Of a stretch of DNA of 64,000 bases, positions 36,212-50,052 are shown one piece after another (position 1 is the stretch's first letter; every line of letters starts with the position of its first letter). Location: the NCBI GenBank assembly GCA_940671915.1, contig CALNVZ010000174.1, forward strand, positions 79,546,975-79,610,974. Reading direction: 5' to 3'. The notes under the pieces are model-generated. The model was not told the origin of the DNA. It was given only the letters and a program-made list of their open reading frames with translations, and did not search any database. This DNA is from Paracentrotus lividus. Its lineage: Eukaryota > Echinodermata > Echinoidea > Camarodonta > Echinidae. A program made the translations under genes and the position numbers.

Positions 36212-38351
36212 TTAACTTCGAACATTAGTGTCTTTGTCGGTTTCATCTCCCCGCTTCATCCCACCAAGACTGACTCCTAATATAAGAGCAATGAACCTGA
36301 TATCAATCAAACGTTTCAAGTAGTCTGTCAACATTTCATATTCCTACTACAGTGGGATCTCTCTCAATGATCTCTGTAGACACAATGATTATCGTCAAAG
36401 ATGACACCCTAATGATTGATCAGTATTTACTCAATTCTCTTTATCTCTCCAATAAATGTCGGTAAATAGGCATAGATCAAGCAAATAATACTGGCCAAAT
36501 CAAACAATCAAGTCAATAACATTAAAATAAAAATCCTGTGTTCACGGCCAGAAATCATTGTCAAACTCAAATTTCAAAATTTTGGACAGAAGACAAAATA
36601 TCGAATCTAAATTTCTTACAATTTATTTTGTACATTTTTCATACATTGACATTCAGCCATTTAAAAGATATGTTGCTTTGTTACACTTTTCTATCACATC
36701 AGAACCTGTTTTTACTTCTGACATCCTACACAATTAAAAAGCCATAATAATGCTGTCAAAATCTCTGTGGACCTCAATGAGTCCTATTTAAAGCATAATT
36801 AGAACACATATCCATAAAAGTTTCAGTCACAAGCCACAAAGAGCTAACTGCCTCCACAAATGTGCCATTTGGCCTCTATTTGTTCATTCAAAATGCACTT
36901 TAGTGTCTCACATGTTTTGCCCTAAATATCTTAGAAAATCTTCACTGTACAGCTTGTACTAAAGATGTAGGAATGATGAATGATTTTGAATTAAATGCAT
37001 CCATTTACCTTGGCTAAGGTTATTTATTTCTACAATCTACAACCTAGATTTTTTAGTTGCTTTTTAATAGTGCACCATGAAGTTGGCAAGCACTACAAAG
37101 AGCAAAGGCTATAAATAGGCCAACATTTAGTCATGATACATGTAGATATAACTCTTTAATTTAATCTGAGACATGAAAAAAAAATCCTCTGGAGTCCTGG
37201 CCAAGACATATTAAGCCAACGTCAAACAAAAAGATTCATGTTGTTCTTTCTGCCATGGTAACAAAGTTGAGCATCATAATTCATAGCAAGCCTGACATAG
37301 TCTTATAGGTTAAACAACCTTTTTTTCAGGAATGTTTTTATTTGCTTGTAATTACACCAAGATGTGAACTTGGAGGTCAGAGCCCCCTAATGGCTAGGAG
37401 CATGATTACCATCTTGCAGGGGGCCTTTTTACAGGGGGCCATCGCATCAGGAGTCGGAATGACATTAGAATGTAGCCTACATGTACATGTACATGTAGTT
37501 TGCAGACACATACCCTGTCCGTAACATACTGCGTTGAAGGTGGTATCTTACTTGGGGGATGTCTCCGAGACTCAAAGGACTCTGAGATGTCTCAAAGATT
37601 TACATGTTGTAAGCATGTTTGACATCACAGAAACTCAACAGATGTCTCCGCAACTAGTCTTAAAAGCACCTCAAACTAGTCTCAGAGCAAGTGACATACC
37701 ATCATAATTATCATAGAGACTGCATCACAACAATTCTGTACTTTAGCTGCCCAAAGACTTTGGAAGCTAAACCACTCTGAATTCAGACACTGCATGTTTT
37801 GTTGAAGTGTCTGTTCTTTATACAGACTATAATATATATATATATATATTTTTTTTTATTTTTTTTTAGGCATTTATTTATCAGCTAGTTTGTGCTCAAG
37901 CGCATAATATGAATTTTGTTATTTTTTTCATTGTCAAATTGAGTCTTTGCTTGCAGATTACTATTCTATTACAATTCTATTACAAACCAGGTAACATATC
38001 CATATGACATGACATATAAAATTACAGAATGTTGAGACAAAATATAATGAGGATATCCCTGGATATGAGACGTTGATAGAACAAAATGCACTCTCATTCA
38101 GTACATCAGCAATACAAATGAATCGTTTTGCAATTTAAAGCTAGAGCCAACATACACGTACTTCTTTGTTTTGTTTTTTGAAACATTCTTCAATGCATAC
38201 TAAATTGGAACACAAGTGCTCTCACTCTCAATGATTAGTTGAACTGACAATTTCAAGATGAAAAAACCTTTGTCCCTGATATCAAAATCTCATGTCGTCA
38301 AGTCTAAGAACCATGACAATTTGAGCTGTGTTTCAGGGTTCAAAACAATTT

Positions 38352-38860
38352 AGGGTGTGTTCAATGTCCATTTTCAAATTTTATACGCCAACATGAATCA
38401 TGATACAAAACGCAATTACAAAATGCTGATATAAAGAGAAACAAAGTGGGTGTTTATTGTCCCCATTCCCGGTCGTAAAAGTAAACCTCTTTCAGAACTC
38501 CATTCAGAGGAAAATTTAAAAGCCGAAAAAGAAGCGTTTTGAATCACGATTAGCTTTGATTTTACGACCTTGAGCATCGCGAATGCATCGAAATGCGAAA
38601 CTGAACACAATTGAGTTTTAAAATGTCTTTACATTGTAAATGTGCTCTCGCAGTGGAAGCTTCCAGTGAAAGTGAAAAAAGGTGCAGATGTTTATTTTTT
38701 AGAGCAGGGAATTTAAAGACGATGGACATACAATCAGCTTTAAATTTTGGACACTGAATGGTGTACCTCTGATCGCATTTGTGTTCTGTGCTTTATGATT
38801 GCGTTTTGTATCATGATTCATGTTGGCGTTTAAATTCTAAAATGGACATTGAACACACCT
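38352..38860. mobile_element. MITE with 75-bp terminal inverted repeats
   Basis: GGTGTGTTCAATGTCCATTT, then ACGCCAACATGAATCATGAT, then ACAAAACGCAAT at the left end are mirrored at the right end. Flanks read TTTAG on both sides; a shorter TTA is also possible. A TTA duplication with GGGTGTG-type ends would suggest PIF/Harbinger. The interior of about 360 bp has no recognisable protein. Confidence 0.75.
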
Positions 38861-41023
38861 TTAGTCTCAACTGGTTTTGTGTTGGAATACTTTATCAAAG
38901 TAAAAATGAATAAAGAAACTCTGACTATAAGTGATGAACATGGCACATTTTTGTGACTACCAAAAGAGATTTTCTTAGAATTAAAGAAAAATATTATGAC
39001 GACAATCATGAAAACAGAGCACTGTCACTAGAGATCTGAATTGCTGGCTGTTTTTCCTGATATTTTACTGGTTTTTATGGGGTTGGGAATAACAATGATG
39101 CTGCCATGAGGAATCCCATTCTGTACATTTTGATGTTTCCCTTTAAACCAAATCAACTATTGCCATCTCAAACAAGTCAGTTTTCAACTTCATCATTCAT
39201 TATGAGATTTTCTATTTCACTTCACTGATGAAAAAAAAAAATTCGCACTAAAGTACATGCAAATGTCAGCGAAACAAATATGCCGATGACTGCATGCACA
39301 TCCATCAGTGGTATGTAGAACACTTTACGTTGGTTCATTATCCGTGTAGAGTATGTTACATGCTACCATTTAATATGACAGTTTCTTGGTTATTGATGAC
39401 CAACTACAAATGTATATTTGCCATTAAAACCTGACCCAGTTCAATTGCATCACTAATTGTCCAGGAGCCTCTGACTGATAAGATGGAATTATTGAATAAA
39501 TGTGTCAAAAGAAACATGATTCTAAAGGACATAATTGACTGAATTGCTCATATACATTTGAAATACAGTAACTATAGAAATGGCATTATAAGGTAAAATT
39601 TGAAAAGAACTCAACTGTTTGATTTTGATATATGATTCAAAGCTAATTTCTAGACTAAAGATTGCCAGAAAGAAAGAATGTCCGCACAGGTACATGTATC
39701 CAACATTATTTTCTGTACAGGCATGGGATGAGTTTCAATTGTTCATAGTAATAGTATCTGTTTATTTTATAGCACTTTTCAAATTAAATTGCTCAAAGAG
39801 CTGTACAGAATATCATTACCCTGTTCATAGGATTCAATTCCATACTTGCTAGCTGACATACATTTATAGGCACCTACATTTCAGAGCAGTTTGAATCTGA
39901 CTCATTATGTATTCAGCAAATTCAGGAAAACTAATTAAGTGGTCGATACATTAAAAATGTCCAGAAAAGTAATTATAAAAAGCAGTGAAATGCAACCACA
40001 AACTCATGCAATTATCAATCCTTTTAATATCAAACCAAGGATTATACCACCTGGAAATGTGCATGGTTAAAGGAAAATGGAATCATTTCAAAAGGAACAA
40101 AGATGTTTTATGAGCCAAATTTAATATGGATACATCAAATTCAGAGATATCTAAAGAGGTGGTCACAGCTAGTCATACGTGCATCGTGCACCTCTCTATA
40201 GATAGTATATTCCGAAGAAAAATTCTACATTGCACATACATGTACTACTTTTCCAGACACGCATGGAACAAGTACAGCAAGTAGCAATACCTTTCCTACA
40301 GTCATATAAAAACCTTACAAAGTGCAGAAATTGTAGCCTACTATCAGTTGGGACCACTGCATTATGAATAATGTAGGCCTCAAAAAAACATGTTTAGAGA
40401 GGAATAATAATAACTACATGTACACCAATGTATGACAATATACTTTTGTCATAAAACGCACAGGCAGGCAATGACGACACCATGTGGAGTAAAACAAACA
40501 AAGTTAATTAGCAATTAAGAGAGAACTCACTGTTGACTCATCCAGACCAAATGACTGTGTCAATATCCATTATAATTTGTCTCAAGATCGCTGCTTTCAA
40601 ATCATAACAGGTTATTTTTCTGCAGTAGTTTTATTGTTGTGTTCTTAAAATGAAATTTAAATGGATTTGTAATTATTAATGATCTAAGCTTGAATACTAT
40701 GCAAATACACATATAGACATTACAATTGATGAGATGAATTTAAATGTACAAGTAAGTCGAGTTCTGTTAATGAAATATAATATGGTTTAATCAGTTCAAA
40801 TGAAACCAACACTCCAAATTTATAAACATTGAATGGAATCCACTGAAAAAAAATAAGAAAACATCATGTATCAGAAATTACTTTCAGACATCACCGAGAA
40901 TCATGAGGCTAAAATTTAGAAGGAATTCTACAGATTATGAAAAATTGAAGAACATGGGAACTAATGACTTCTAACAAAATATGTATAAAAATATGTATAA
41001 AAAATCAATATATTTCCTAAGCA

Positions 41024-41101
41024 TACTTGGAAAATAATTATTAGACCAAATCATATTTCGCTCACATACCATTTAGTCTAATAATTATTTCCCAAACTGT
41101 G
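41024..41101. repeat. Short hairpin
   Basis: ACTTGGAAAATAATTATTAGAC is mirrored by GTCTAATAATTATTTCCCAA, with a loop of about 25 bases. The flanks are unremarkable. It could be a relic of a small element or a foldable transcript segment. Confidence 0.65.
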
Positions 41102-42781
41102 TATCTATCTTACTTTCTTTACATATCAATTTGTTAGAGATGTTCATTAAATCAGCAAGAGTACCTGCATTATTAAGATAATAAGTGAATGTGCATGTAC
41201 ATGTAGCTTATTATCTAATTCAAAGTCAGACCAATTATCAAGAGACCAAGCAGCACCTGGCATTCAAATCCAGAGGGATGCCCGAGATAGGTAAATCAGT
41301 ACAGTTTAAGCTCATATCGTATTTAAGTAAACTCTGGATCTTGACATATGTAATTAATACCCCCCCCCCTTTTTTTCCCCTCTCGTATCCTTGAATTATC
41401 ACATGAATATATCATATTCAATATTTTGGTATGATTACAGCCAAGTGATACATTTATAAAGCTTTTATTTATTTTTATTGCACAATTTCCTGTTGAGGGT
41501 TAAAGCCCATGATCCTATACCCTGCCTTCATACTATGGTAGTGCATGCTTACACAAGCCACCTAGAAAAATCTAATAAGACGACTCGGTAGGAAGAAGCC
41601 CACGCATTTCTCAATACCGACACACATGCGGCGGATTATACACCTACAACAAATTCTCATGTGCGTCGTAATTCTAGCCAGAGGTAGAATATGAAGAGTG
41701 TTATAGAGTGGGGTGTCCCTCTCCTAATACATAACTGTAGGGCAATGGACAATTTAACAAAAATCTCTCTAAAGTGCTACAATCGTTGACACACATTTTT
41801 AGCATTGACGTCATTTGTTGTTTGCGAGATGCATTGCTTTTTTCAACTCTCAAGAGTCGCTTGTGTCTGGATCCATTTCAGTGGTTTGATTCTACAAAAA
41901 TGTATAACTTGTTGAAATTTTGCTTCATCATAGAAATGATAACTACCACACCTAAAGTTTGACTTTGTCAGATGACCATTCGATTATAATAACTATGATA
42001 ATTTGCATTCAAACATTGTATAACACCAAAAAAAAATACATTTTACAGGCATGTTTTTCTGTTTGCAAGGGCACATGTGGGATGCATGATACACAACATT
42101 TATGTGTACAATTTTAAAAGTATTATTGTATGAACATCCATGTTTTTATCATCCTACATACACATGTGAGTATATGTACGTAAGTTCGTCATTCTCGATT
42201 AGTAAATGGATTTAATCATTAATGCAATATATACATGTAAGAAGAACATATAACATTTCGAGATCTTGTTTTTATATTAAAACAAACAGGATGTAATGTA
42301 TGTGATTGCATTTCAATTTTTATACACGATGTCACTACTGCTGACATTCTTGAAGTCTGAAATTGATCCTTTGCTTTTATTTCTGTCAATATTGATAACT
42401 CAAGCTGGATGTGCTACAGTATTGCAGTGTATATGTTCAATATTTTGTATATAATACATTGTATATATACATGAAGTTGCGACAGATAGAAGTATATATT
42501 CCAACACAGAGTGACATGTTTGGATGTAAATGTGTCACGCAATGTCTCCTCCACACTGTGATCCTATCATTCACACCCTATTACTGCTTCTGCATTAAGC
42601 AATCGTGCACAACCGTTTTCCTCATTATGCTCAGTGGCATTTATGAGAGCTTCCATTCCTACCCCCCCCCCCTCTTCTTGTGATTTGAGAAATGCTCAAG
42701 GATAGGCATTGGTGAAAATCAATCCAATGAAAGCTTGTTCACAGAAGATGGCTTTTATATCAAAATGAAGATGAATTTTAT

Positions 42782-43229
42782 AGGTAGTGTCATCCTTTTG
42801 CAGGCAAAAGTATTAAATTTCTAATTTTTGAGAGGATATAGTAGTATATCAATGACTATATCTTCCCACAACATGATTAAGCTCAAATGTGTATGTTTGT
42901 CATCATATTGCGATTATCAAAATACATTCCTATTTTTTCGAAACCTCGAAAAATATACCGTACGGTGCGAACCGTTGACCGTTAGCGCAGAGAATAATGC
43001 ACGCTGATTCGTGTGTATATTGCTGTGTGTAGTGCGTGCTGCACGCGCTGTAATATCAATGATGTTGATGGAGAGCTGGTCTAGATTGGTAGTCAGATTT
43101 TCGTTTCATATTTCTGATCTAGGCAGACAATAACAGTAAGATTGAATAGACAGTATAGGATGATCATATTCTAAAGTTATGCCAAGTTGCATTAGTTTTC
43201 GCAATTTGTAAAAAAGGATGACACTACCT
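42782..43229. mobile_element. TTAA-type MITE, 448 bp
   Basis: It starts AGGTAGTGTCATCCTTTT and ends with the inverse AAAAGGATGACACTACCT. TTAA follows on the right, and a one-base variant (TTAT) precedes it on the left. A GC-rich patch near 42955-43050 (cgtacggtgcgaaccg, gctgcacgcgctg) is also partly palindromic. Confidence 0.7.
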
Positions 43230-43396
43230 TTAAGATGGAATGGAGTCCGATAAGGGTATCCAGATCATATTATACATGTACTTGATTATTCTGTATTTGA
43301 ATGATTCTGTTGAATATGGACTTAAAATTATAAAATGGTTAAGAAGTCCACTTGAGGAGTAATGAATGTTTAATTAAATTAAAAGGCTCCTGTTAA

Positions 43397-43788
43397 AGTG
43401 AAACTAGTGTTCTGGTCATGACATTGAAATGTGGAAGACACTGTCTAAAAGTGGTTTGGGAAGGTTGATAACAGTTCACCTAAGCATTATTTCGTCCTGT
43501 GAGGTTTTGGAAACGCCAAAAATGATAAGAAATTAACCTAATTCAACTTTGAGTCACATGCACTTACACAGAAATGCATGTATGGGGCATCAAAAAATGT
43601 TCAGGACCCAAACATGTTAGCTATGTGGTATATTTTGGATCATATTATGACTATTAGGGCATTTGAAGAGCAATCTTTCTTGTGGAGCTTTTTATTATGA
43701 TTTTCTCCCCCAAATCATGAAAATAACAGGAAAGCTCACAATAATTTTCTTCATCTTTCCCACACCTTCCCACTACACGAGATTCCCT
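43397..43788. mobile_element. TTAA-flanked interspersed element, 392 bp, empty-site reference
   Basis: It is bounded by TTAA (43393-43396 and 43789-43792). It matches, in reverse complement, 55855-56693 along its full length except for an insertion there. The termini are only weakly inverted (AGTGAAACT against AGGGAATCT). No coding region was recognised. Confidence 0.7.
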
Positions 43789-46635
43789 TTAATGCTCCAA
43801 TATATCCAAGTACAACCCATTCCCAGCATGGGACCTACATGTACCTAATTATCTACTACAGATATCAAACCGTCTGCATCAAAATAAATGCTAAATGTTG
43901 TTTTAAAAAGTGATAAAAATCTTGGTGTCTTTAAACTTTCAAAAGTGTGTCCACATCTTCTTTAGATAAAAATTGCATTACATATTAGAACTGCTTGTTT
44001 TGTACTGTACATTGGGGTACTGTAAACGCTGTACTTTTCGTGTACAAACTGTACATAATTTTTTGTGACTTTGCTTCAAAATGGGGAATTCACAAGAGTA
44101 TATTTTCGCTGATTTATTGTGTTTGCATTCACTTTGTACAGAAATATCAGCAAGTGAAGATTTTCGCATTCAGTAAGAAAAAATAAAGCCATCGCAAAAT
44201 ATTCAGCATATACAGTAAAACAGAAGCACCAACACAATTCAAATAACCAGATACGATGTATTAAAGTACAATGTAATTCTATAGAAAGCCTTTGAGTTCG
44301 TCTATGTCTAGAACAAACAAGAATGCTTCACAATCACAACAATAAATAGTCAGTCCTGAACGTAACAAACTGCCTAAATGCAGATGAAAATAAGTGCGAG
44401 ATGTAATTCTATGTTTTTTCCAAAAAAAAAATTATCCATTTATTGTCCTTTTTCTTTCTAAAAAATATATATGAGTAAATGTACAAATGAATTACTGCCA
44501 TGTTCCAGACATTTTCATTTCCTTGAAAACATAAGAAACAGGTTTTTGGAGACTACTAATACAAATGTTACACACGATCTTACTGTTAAGTTGGTACACG
44601 TATTTAATCAATTAATTAAGAACAACACTTACAGCAGCTAGACAAATATACAGGTATTCATATTTGTACAGCTGTTTAAAAGTGAATTACACTTGCAGAA
44701 TAAAAACATAGATTTGTGCATTCTAAATTTTAGAGAGGCTTCTACTTCATATCATTTGTGTGTATGATGGATAAGGTCATGTGTCACAAGTTGGGGTATT
44801 GTTAAAGGTGGAGGCGTTACATTTTGGAGGGAAAATTGTCACATTTTTTCACATAGCATGAACATGATGTACAGTCATAAGCTGTGCAATAAATCATATT
44901 GTAGATAATTTATCAGGCTACATGTCTGTGAAGTTTCAGCTTCGTTATGCTCATAGTTTTAATACAAAGATACTTTTAGTGGATTAGGGTAAGGGGTGGA
45001 GGATCCTACGGTGGAGGCACGTGTTACAGCATAGGAAATTCCGCTTTTTGTTACTTTCTTATTGTTTGCTGCGTTATATCTTTGCAGCCAATTGGTTTTA
45101 TGGGTTGAGTGATATATCATTCTCTTGGGAATTTATGTGGTTCTAGATAAATGTGAAGAAGCTTTTTCAAAAGTCATTTAATCAATTAATTAATCAATTA
45201 AAACATACTTAATGCACACATCCTCATAGACAATGCATTGCAGGCATCAAAAATTGTCACATGCAAGTTTATAACAATAATTGTTTTGTTTTTTTTTTGC
45301 CATTTTATTTGCATGCATGTAAATACACATTTAAGTTGAAACATTACTTGCAATAAACTTTGTTTGAGCTGTAATCCAAGTGTAAAAGACAGGATTTCTG
45401 CCCTTTTTGCACTTTTTTTTTCTTCTTTTTTTGACACCCTGTAGCGCGGTTAGAAAAAATAATTTTATGTTACAAAGTTTATATTTTTTAGAAGCATAGC
45501 GTCTTATTAACACAATCCAAGATGATTCATTTCATTTGGTGAAAAGATTAAGAAATTATTCGCCGGTAAAATTGTGAAGTTTTTCAAACCATTTTTTCCT
45601 GTAACACTCTGCATAGCTTTTATGACACACCTTATACAGGCACAAAAATGTGTTAATCATTTTCCTGTCAATCTCTGCTTTCAATACATATATACTTTTA
45701 TACATGTACATGTCTGACTTACTACTAAGAAACTAGAGATGTTTGATTGTGATAATGTACATTTCTACAATTTTTTGGACATGAAACGCATTTTCCACCC
45801 AACTCATGACATGTGGCCATAAATCAATTGATCATTATTTGAAGAAAATATTGTTAAAATACAGTGTATACAGGTACATACATTGTACAACTCATAAAGT
45901 GTTAGATTTGATATGCGATCTGTGAATGAAGGACAAATTGGAAATATTCTTGAACCAGGTGTGATTTTATTGGGTTTTTTTTTTCTTTCTTTTCTTTTTT
46001 TTTTAGAAATCACTATAGAAAAGTGCTACATGCACATGCACAGTAGAAAGGTACAAGTACATGTATGAACACAAGTTATAAAAATACAAGTTTACGCTAT
46101 TCCGGCTTTTCACTATAGGCTCATGTAAATTTTAAATGCACAAACTGATCTGCTAATCCCTCAAATCAAATAAAAGTATATCAACATCTTATGAAGATAA
46201 TCTTACCAATGTAGGAACAACAATGCAGGGAAATAAAATCATTTTCATTATTAATTTATCCATGGTTCAATTCTTTGTGCTATAGGCCTGAGTAATGGGG
46301 ATGTATTGTACTGGCCAACAAACTTTCAGGATTATTTTTTAAGGGTGAAGATTGCAGGTATACATTTGTGCAGGCATAAAATTCCCTCACCAAAGATGAT
46401 TACAATATCTCAAAGAGCATAGAAATATTATACCAAAGATATGAAAATCTGCTTTACTTCAAGATGAAAAATGTATTTGACAAAGAGATGAAAATAAAAT
46501 TACAAACATACCCGGAACAGGATAAATTTCCATGAATAATGATGGAATAATATCATTTACAGCATTTTATAAGCCTCATGGGGCCGGTATCAAACAATCT
46601 ACAAACAGGATACAGGGTACCTCTGAATTGTATCA

Positions 46636-46768
46636 GGACAACTACCCACTGGACAATTACCCCCAGAAATAGGATTAGGGTTACATGTATATGTAGGTGT
46701 AGAATTAGGGGGTAGATTTTTGGCGGGGGTAGTTTTCCAGGGGCAATTGTCTAGGAGGTAGTTGTCCA
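46636..46768. mobile_element. Miniature inverted-repeat element
   Basis: GGACAACTACCCACTGGACA at the left pairs with TGTCTAGGAGGTAGTTGTCC at the right, with a C-run and G-run next to each. It is about 130 bp. The flanks share ctctgaat on both sides, which may be a longer arm or a target duplication. Confidence 0.6.
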
Positions 46769-47823
46769 AGAACCCCTCTGAATAAATGATATAGATATAA
46801 ACTTTGAATTATAATATCAAACAAAGTGGACAACATGAAATCTACATGAAATCTACATGTAACAGTGTTATGTCCAAATGTCTGGCATTTACAAGATAAA
46901 CAACTCTGGACATAACATGTAGTAAAAGAAAATAAATCTGACAGGGTACCCACTGAAATATGCAATGAGGGGTGCCATATGCACGCCTAGGGCAGTAATA
47001 AAAGGTCAGTGTCTTCGTTTCTCCCAACATGCTGATAATTTAGTGATGTTGATACAGGCAGACAAGGCAAGGCAAGCTATAACTCTATCCATCCCTCCAA
47101 ATTTCAGTAATATGCAATACACTTACATGTGTACAGGAATTATTATCTCACAACTCATTCCATGATGTACATGTACATGTACCTTAGTTATCAGACTGAG
47201 TACATGTATGTATTCAGTTATTTTACAACATGTGATTTACCCTGAATTCCTTAATTTCATCTTTTTTTTTATGAACACATTAGACTACGTGCAATATACA
47301 TGTATACATGTACATGAAGAGCACTTTGTAAATCATTGACAAAAAATTCATACAGCATAGGTACATGGTATGCCACATACTTTTCTTTTGTACATTACTT
47401 CACACCTACATGTAGGCCTACATTGTACATGTATACTGTCATTTAAGAAATCTGACAAAACTATTGTAAAAACATGCCAAAAGCTTCCAAGGCCATTCAG
47501 TAACAGTCCTCTAAAAATGACACAATTCTCAAGACTCAACATGTACCTTCTGTTTCTCTTCCTTTCTCTCTTTTCTCAAAAGTTTAAAATCACAGTTCGA
47601 AATAAACTTTATTCCCCTCTTTTATTCTTCCTAAATAAGCTTTTATCCTATCAAAATACATGCACATGTACATAATTTTTTTTTTTTTTCTAACAGATTT
47701 CACTAAAAATATTTGACTCACTGTATCATGCATAAAATGTACATGTAGCTCCATGAAAATTGTGCATAATTGTCCCCTTGCAATTGATTGGGAATTGACA
47801 TACATGTACAGCCTACATGTATA

Positions 47824-48320
47824 CAGTGCGTCCCAAAAAGAGCTATACAGTTTTGATATGGCTACCAAATAAAAAAATATATGATTCTTGGGGGAAAGTT
47901 TTATATGAATGTAGAAAAAGCTCATATCCTCAACTATCATTATGACACAAAAAATTCCCAAAATAATGCATGCTTCGGTGAGCGATGCCCAATTTTGTAA
48001 AGGACACAAAAATTAGCCTGGGCAGGAATTCGCCTTTTCATTTATCACCTGGTTATGGACCGCCAAAAGGGAGTCAAAACTAATGATGGAATAAATCAGC
48101 TAATGGTGTCAAAGATAAATCAAAAGTCAGAAATAAGCAGATTTATTCCATTATTGATTTTTTTTTTTCATGTCATTTTTTTTTTTTTTTTTGTGACAGT
48201 GTCATAATGATAGTTGAGGATATAACCTTTTTCTATTCATAAAACACTTCTCCCAAGAACCATATATTTTTTTGTTTGGTAGCCATTTACAAATTGTACA
48301 GTTCGTTTTGGGACATACTG
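47824..48320. mobile_element. TA-type MITE related to 21160-23485
   Basis: The ends are CAGTGCGTCCCAAAAAG and the inverse CGTTTTGGGACATACTG, with TA before it and TT (one change) after it. Interior phrases such as aaagctcatatcctcaacta and aaggacacaaaaat match the outer part of the 21160 element. This uninterrupted 497-bp copy shows what that element looks like without its nested insertion. Confidence 0.8.
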
Positions 48321-49489
48321 TTTTTTTGCAAAAAAGGCTATATGTCCAAGTACATATAGCTAATAGACATTATACAAAATCTGGTCAACTGTTGTATGTT
48401 AATGAATCTTAAACTGATGCAATGGAATATGGAATAATTCAATCAGTGCGGTTCAATTTCCCATCCATTGCCACAAGCACAATGATTTAACATATCTTGC
48501 ATTAGACTATTACTTTACTTCAAAAGAGCACTGCTATTAAATTGGTTATATCATACCACAATTGCTGGAAGCACTTTTCTAATATTCATAAAGGATTTTG
48601 TCTTAAAGTATATCTTTTGAGAAAATTATTAATAATATAGTGAATAAATTAGCCTATGATATTGTTTGTACATGTATAGGAAAACTAATTTGTTTTGATA
48701 GGAAAAGTACTTGTTTTGCTACTACAAGTACATGTATGTAACATAATAATTGTGGTATGAATGTACTGAGAAGTGAATTAGTGTGTTATCATTAAAATGG
48801 GCCTATATCATAAGAATATACATGTACTACTCAGAATGTTGCATTATGGGTTAGGAATTGGGGCAGAATTGAGTAGTTGTGGACTTGAGGTGGTGCTATA
48901 TAAGACTGCTGGTTCATATTGGCTTTAAAGATTAAATAACAATGTCAAAAAAATAAAAATACAATAAAAAGCCAAAGTTACTGTACCAGAAAATATCAAC
49001 TATTGTTTGGTAAAAGTGTTTGGATAAAATCTTTAACATACAGTTGTGTTTGTAAGCCTACTAATTTTCTTCTAAACCTGGTGTATAGTCAGGGTTCCCA
49101 GCATTTCAAGAAAACAAAATTCCCTGATTTCTCTAGTTCCCTGATTGTAACGGTTTATGAGACCTTTGCCGTGTTGCCCTCTCACCAGAGCTTACCGCAT
49201 GAACGGTGCGTAACTATCTGTAAGTATCACCCACACCAGAGAATCCCCATTGATTTTCCATGTGAACGCTGAGTGAATGCTGAAAGGTGTCAGGTCCCAA
49301 ACTTTCCATGTTTAATGTACTCATATTGTGAAATAAAGACACTAAAACAATTTCAATTAATATAATTTTCTTTGTTATTGAAATAAGATTCAATCTTTCA
49401 TATTATCTAACTGTGAATCCAAATTAAATATTTCCTTCTCCCAAAACTAAACACCATCTAGGAGAATTGACCTTTTATAGATAATTGGC

Positions 49490-50052
49490 TTACTGCAGAT
49501 GCAGAAAATTCAAATAAGTACATTAGTGAAGATTTGGTAAAAATCGGATAAATGATTTGAAAGTTATGAGTATTTGAATGTTGAGATCTCTGATAACATA
49601 GGAAATCTTACATTGGCAACGCGGACACCATTTGTGATGTCATACAGGGAGAACTCATATTGCGTTCATCAAAACTATTCAAAATTTCTCTTTATGTTCG
49701 TTCTAGTGATACAACAGATTTTGTGTGCACGATTTATTATGTGTTTCATATATTTACATGTCAACTACATGTATAAACAAAATTCTATATTCTACCTTTA
49801 GAATGGAGAAAAAACAGGATTTTAGTAAAATGTGTACAATAGATATGGGACAGATCTCCCTGCATTACATCACACATCATGGTTGCATTGCCAATTGGAG
49901 GATCTCCATATCATAAGTGATCTCAAAATCTGAAAATTCATATCTCTCTTATTCATTGTCTGATTTTTCAGAAACTTTTGCCAATATGTCTTTAGGGTTT
50001 TTCTCCATTCACTAAAGCCTAATTTCTCTGAGGGGATAATTCCCCTTTAATA
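49490..50052. mobile_element. Degenerate TTAA-type MITE
   Basis: The right end reads GAGGGGATAATTCCCCTTTAA. Interior sequence is inverted: ggtaaaaatcggataaatga and ttgagatctctgataac on the left have diverged mirror images at about 49920-49990. The left terminus is eroded. The plan resembles the 497-bp TTAA family (18624, 25500). Confidence 0.45.
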
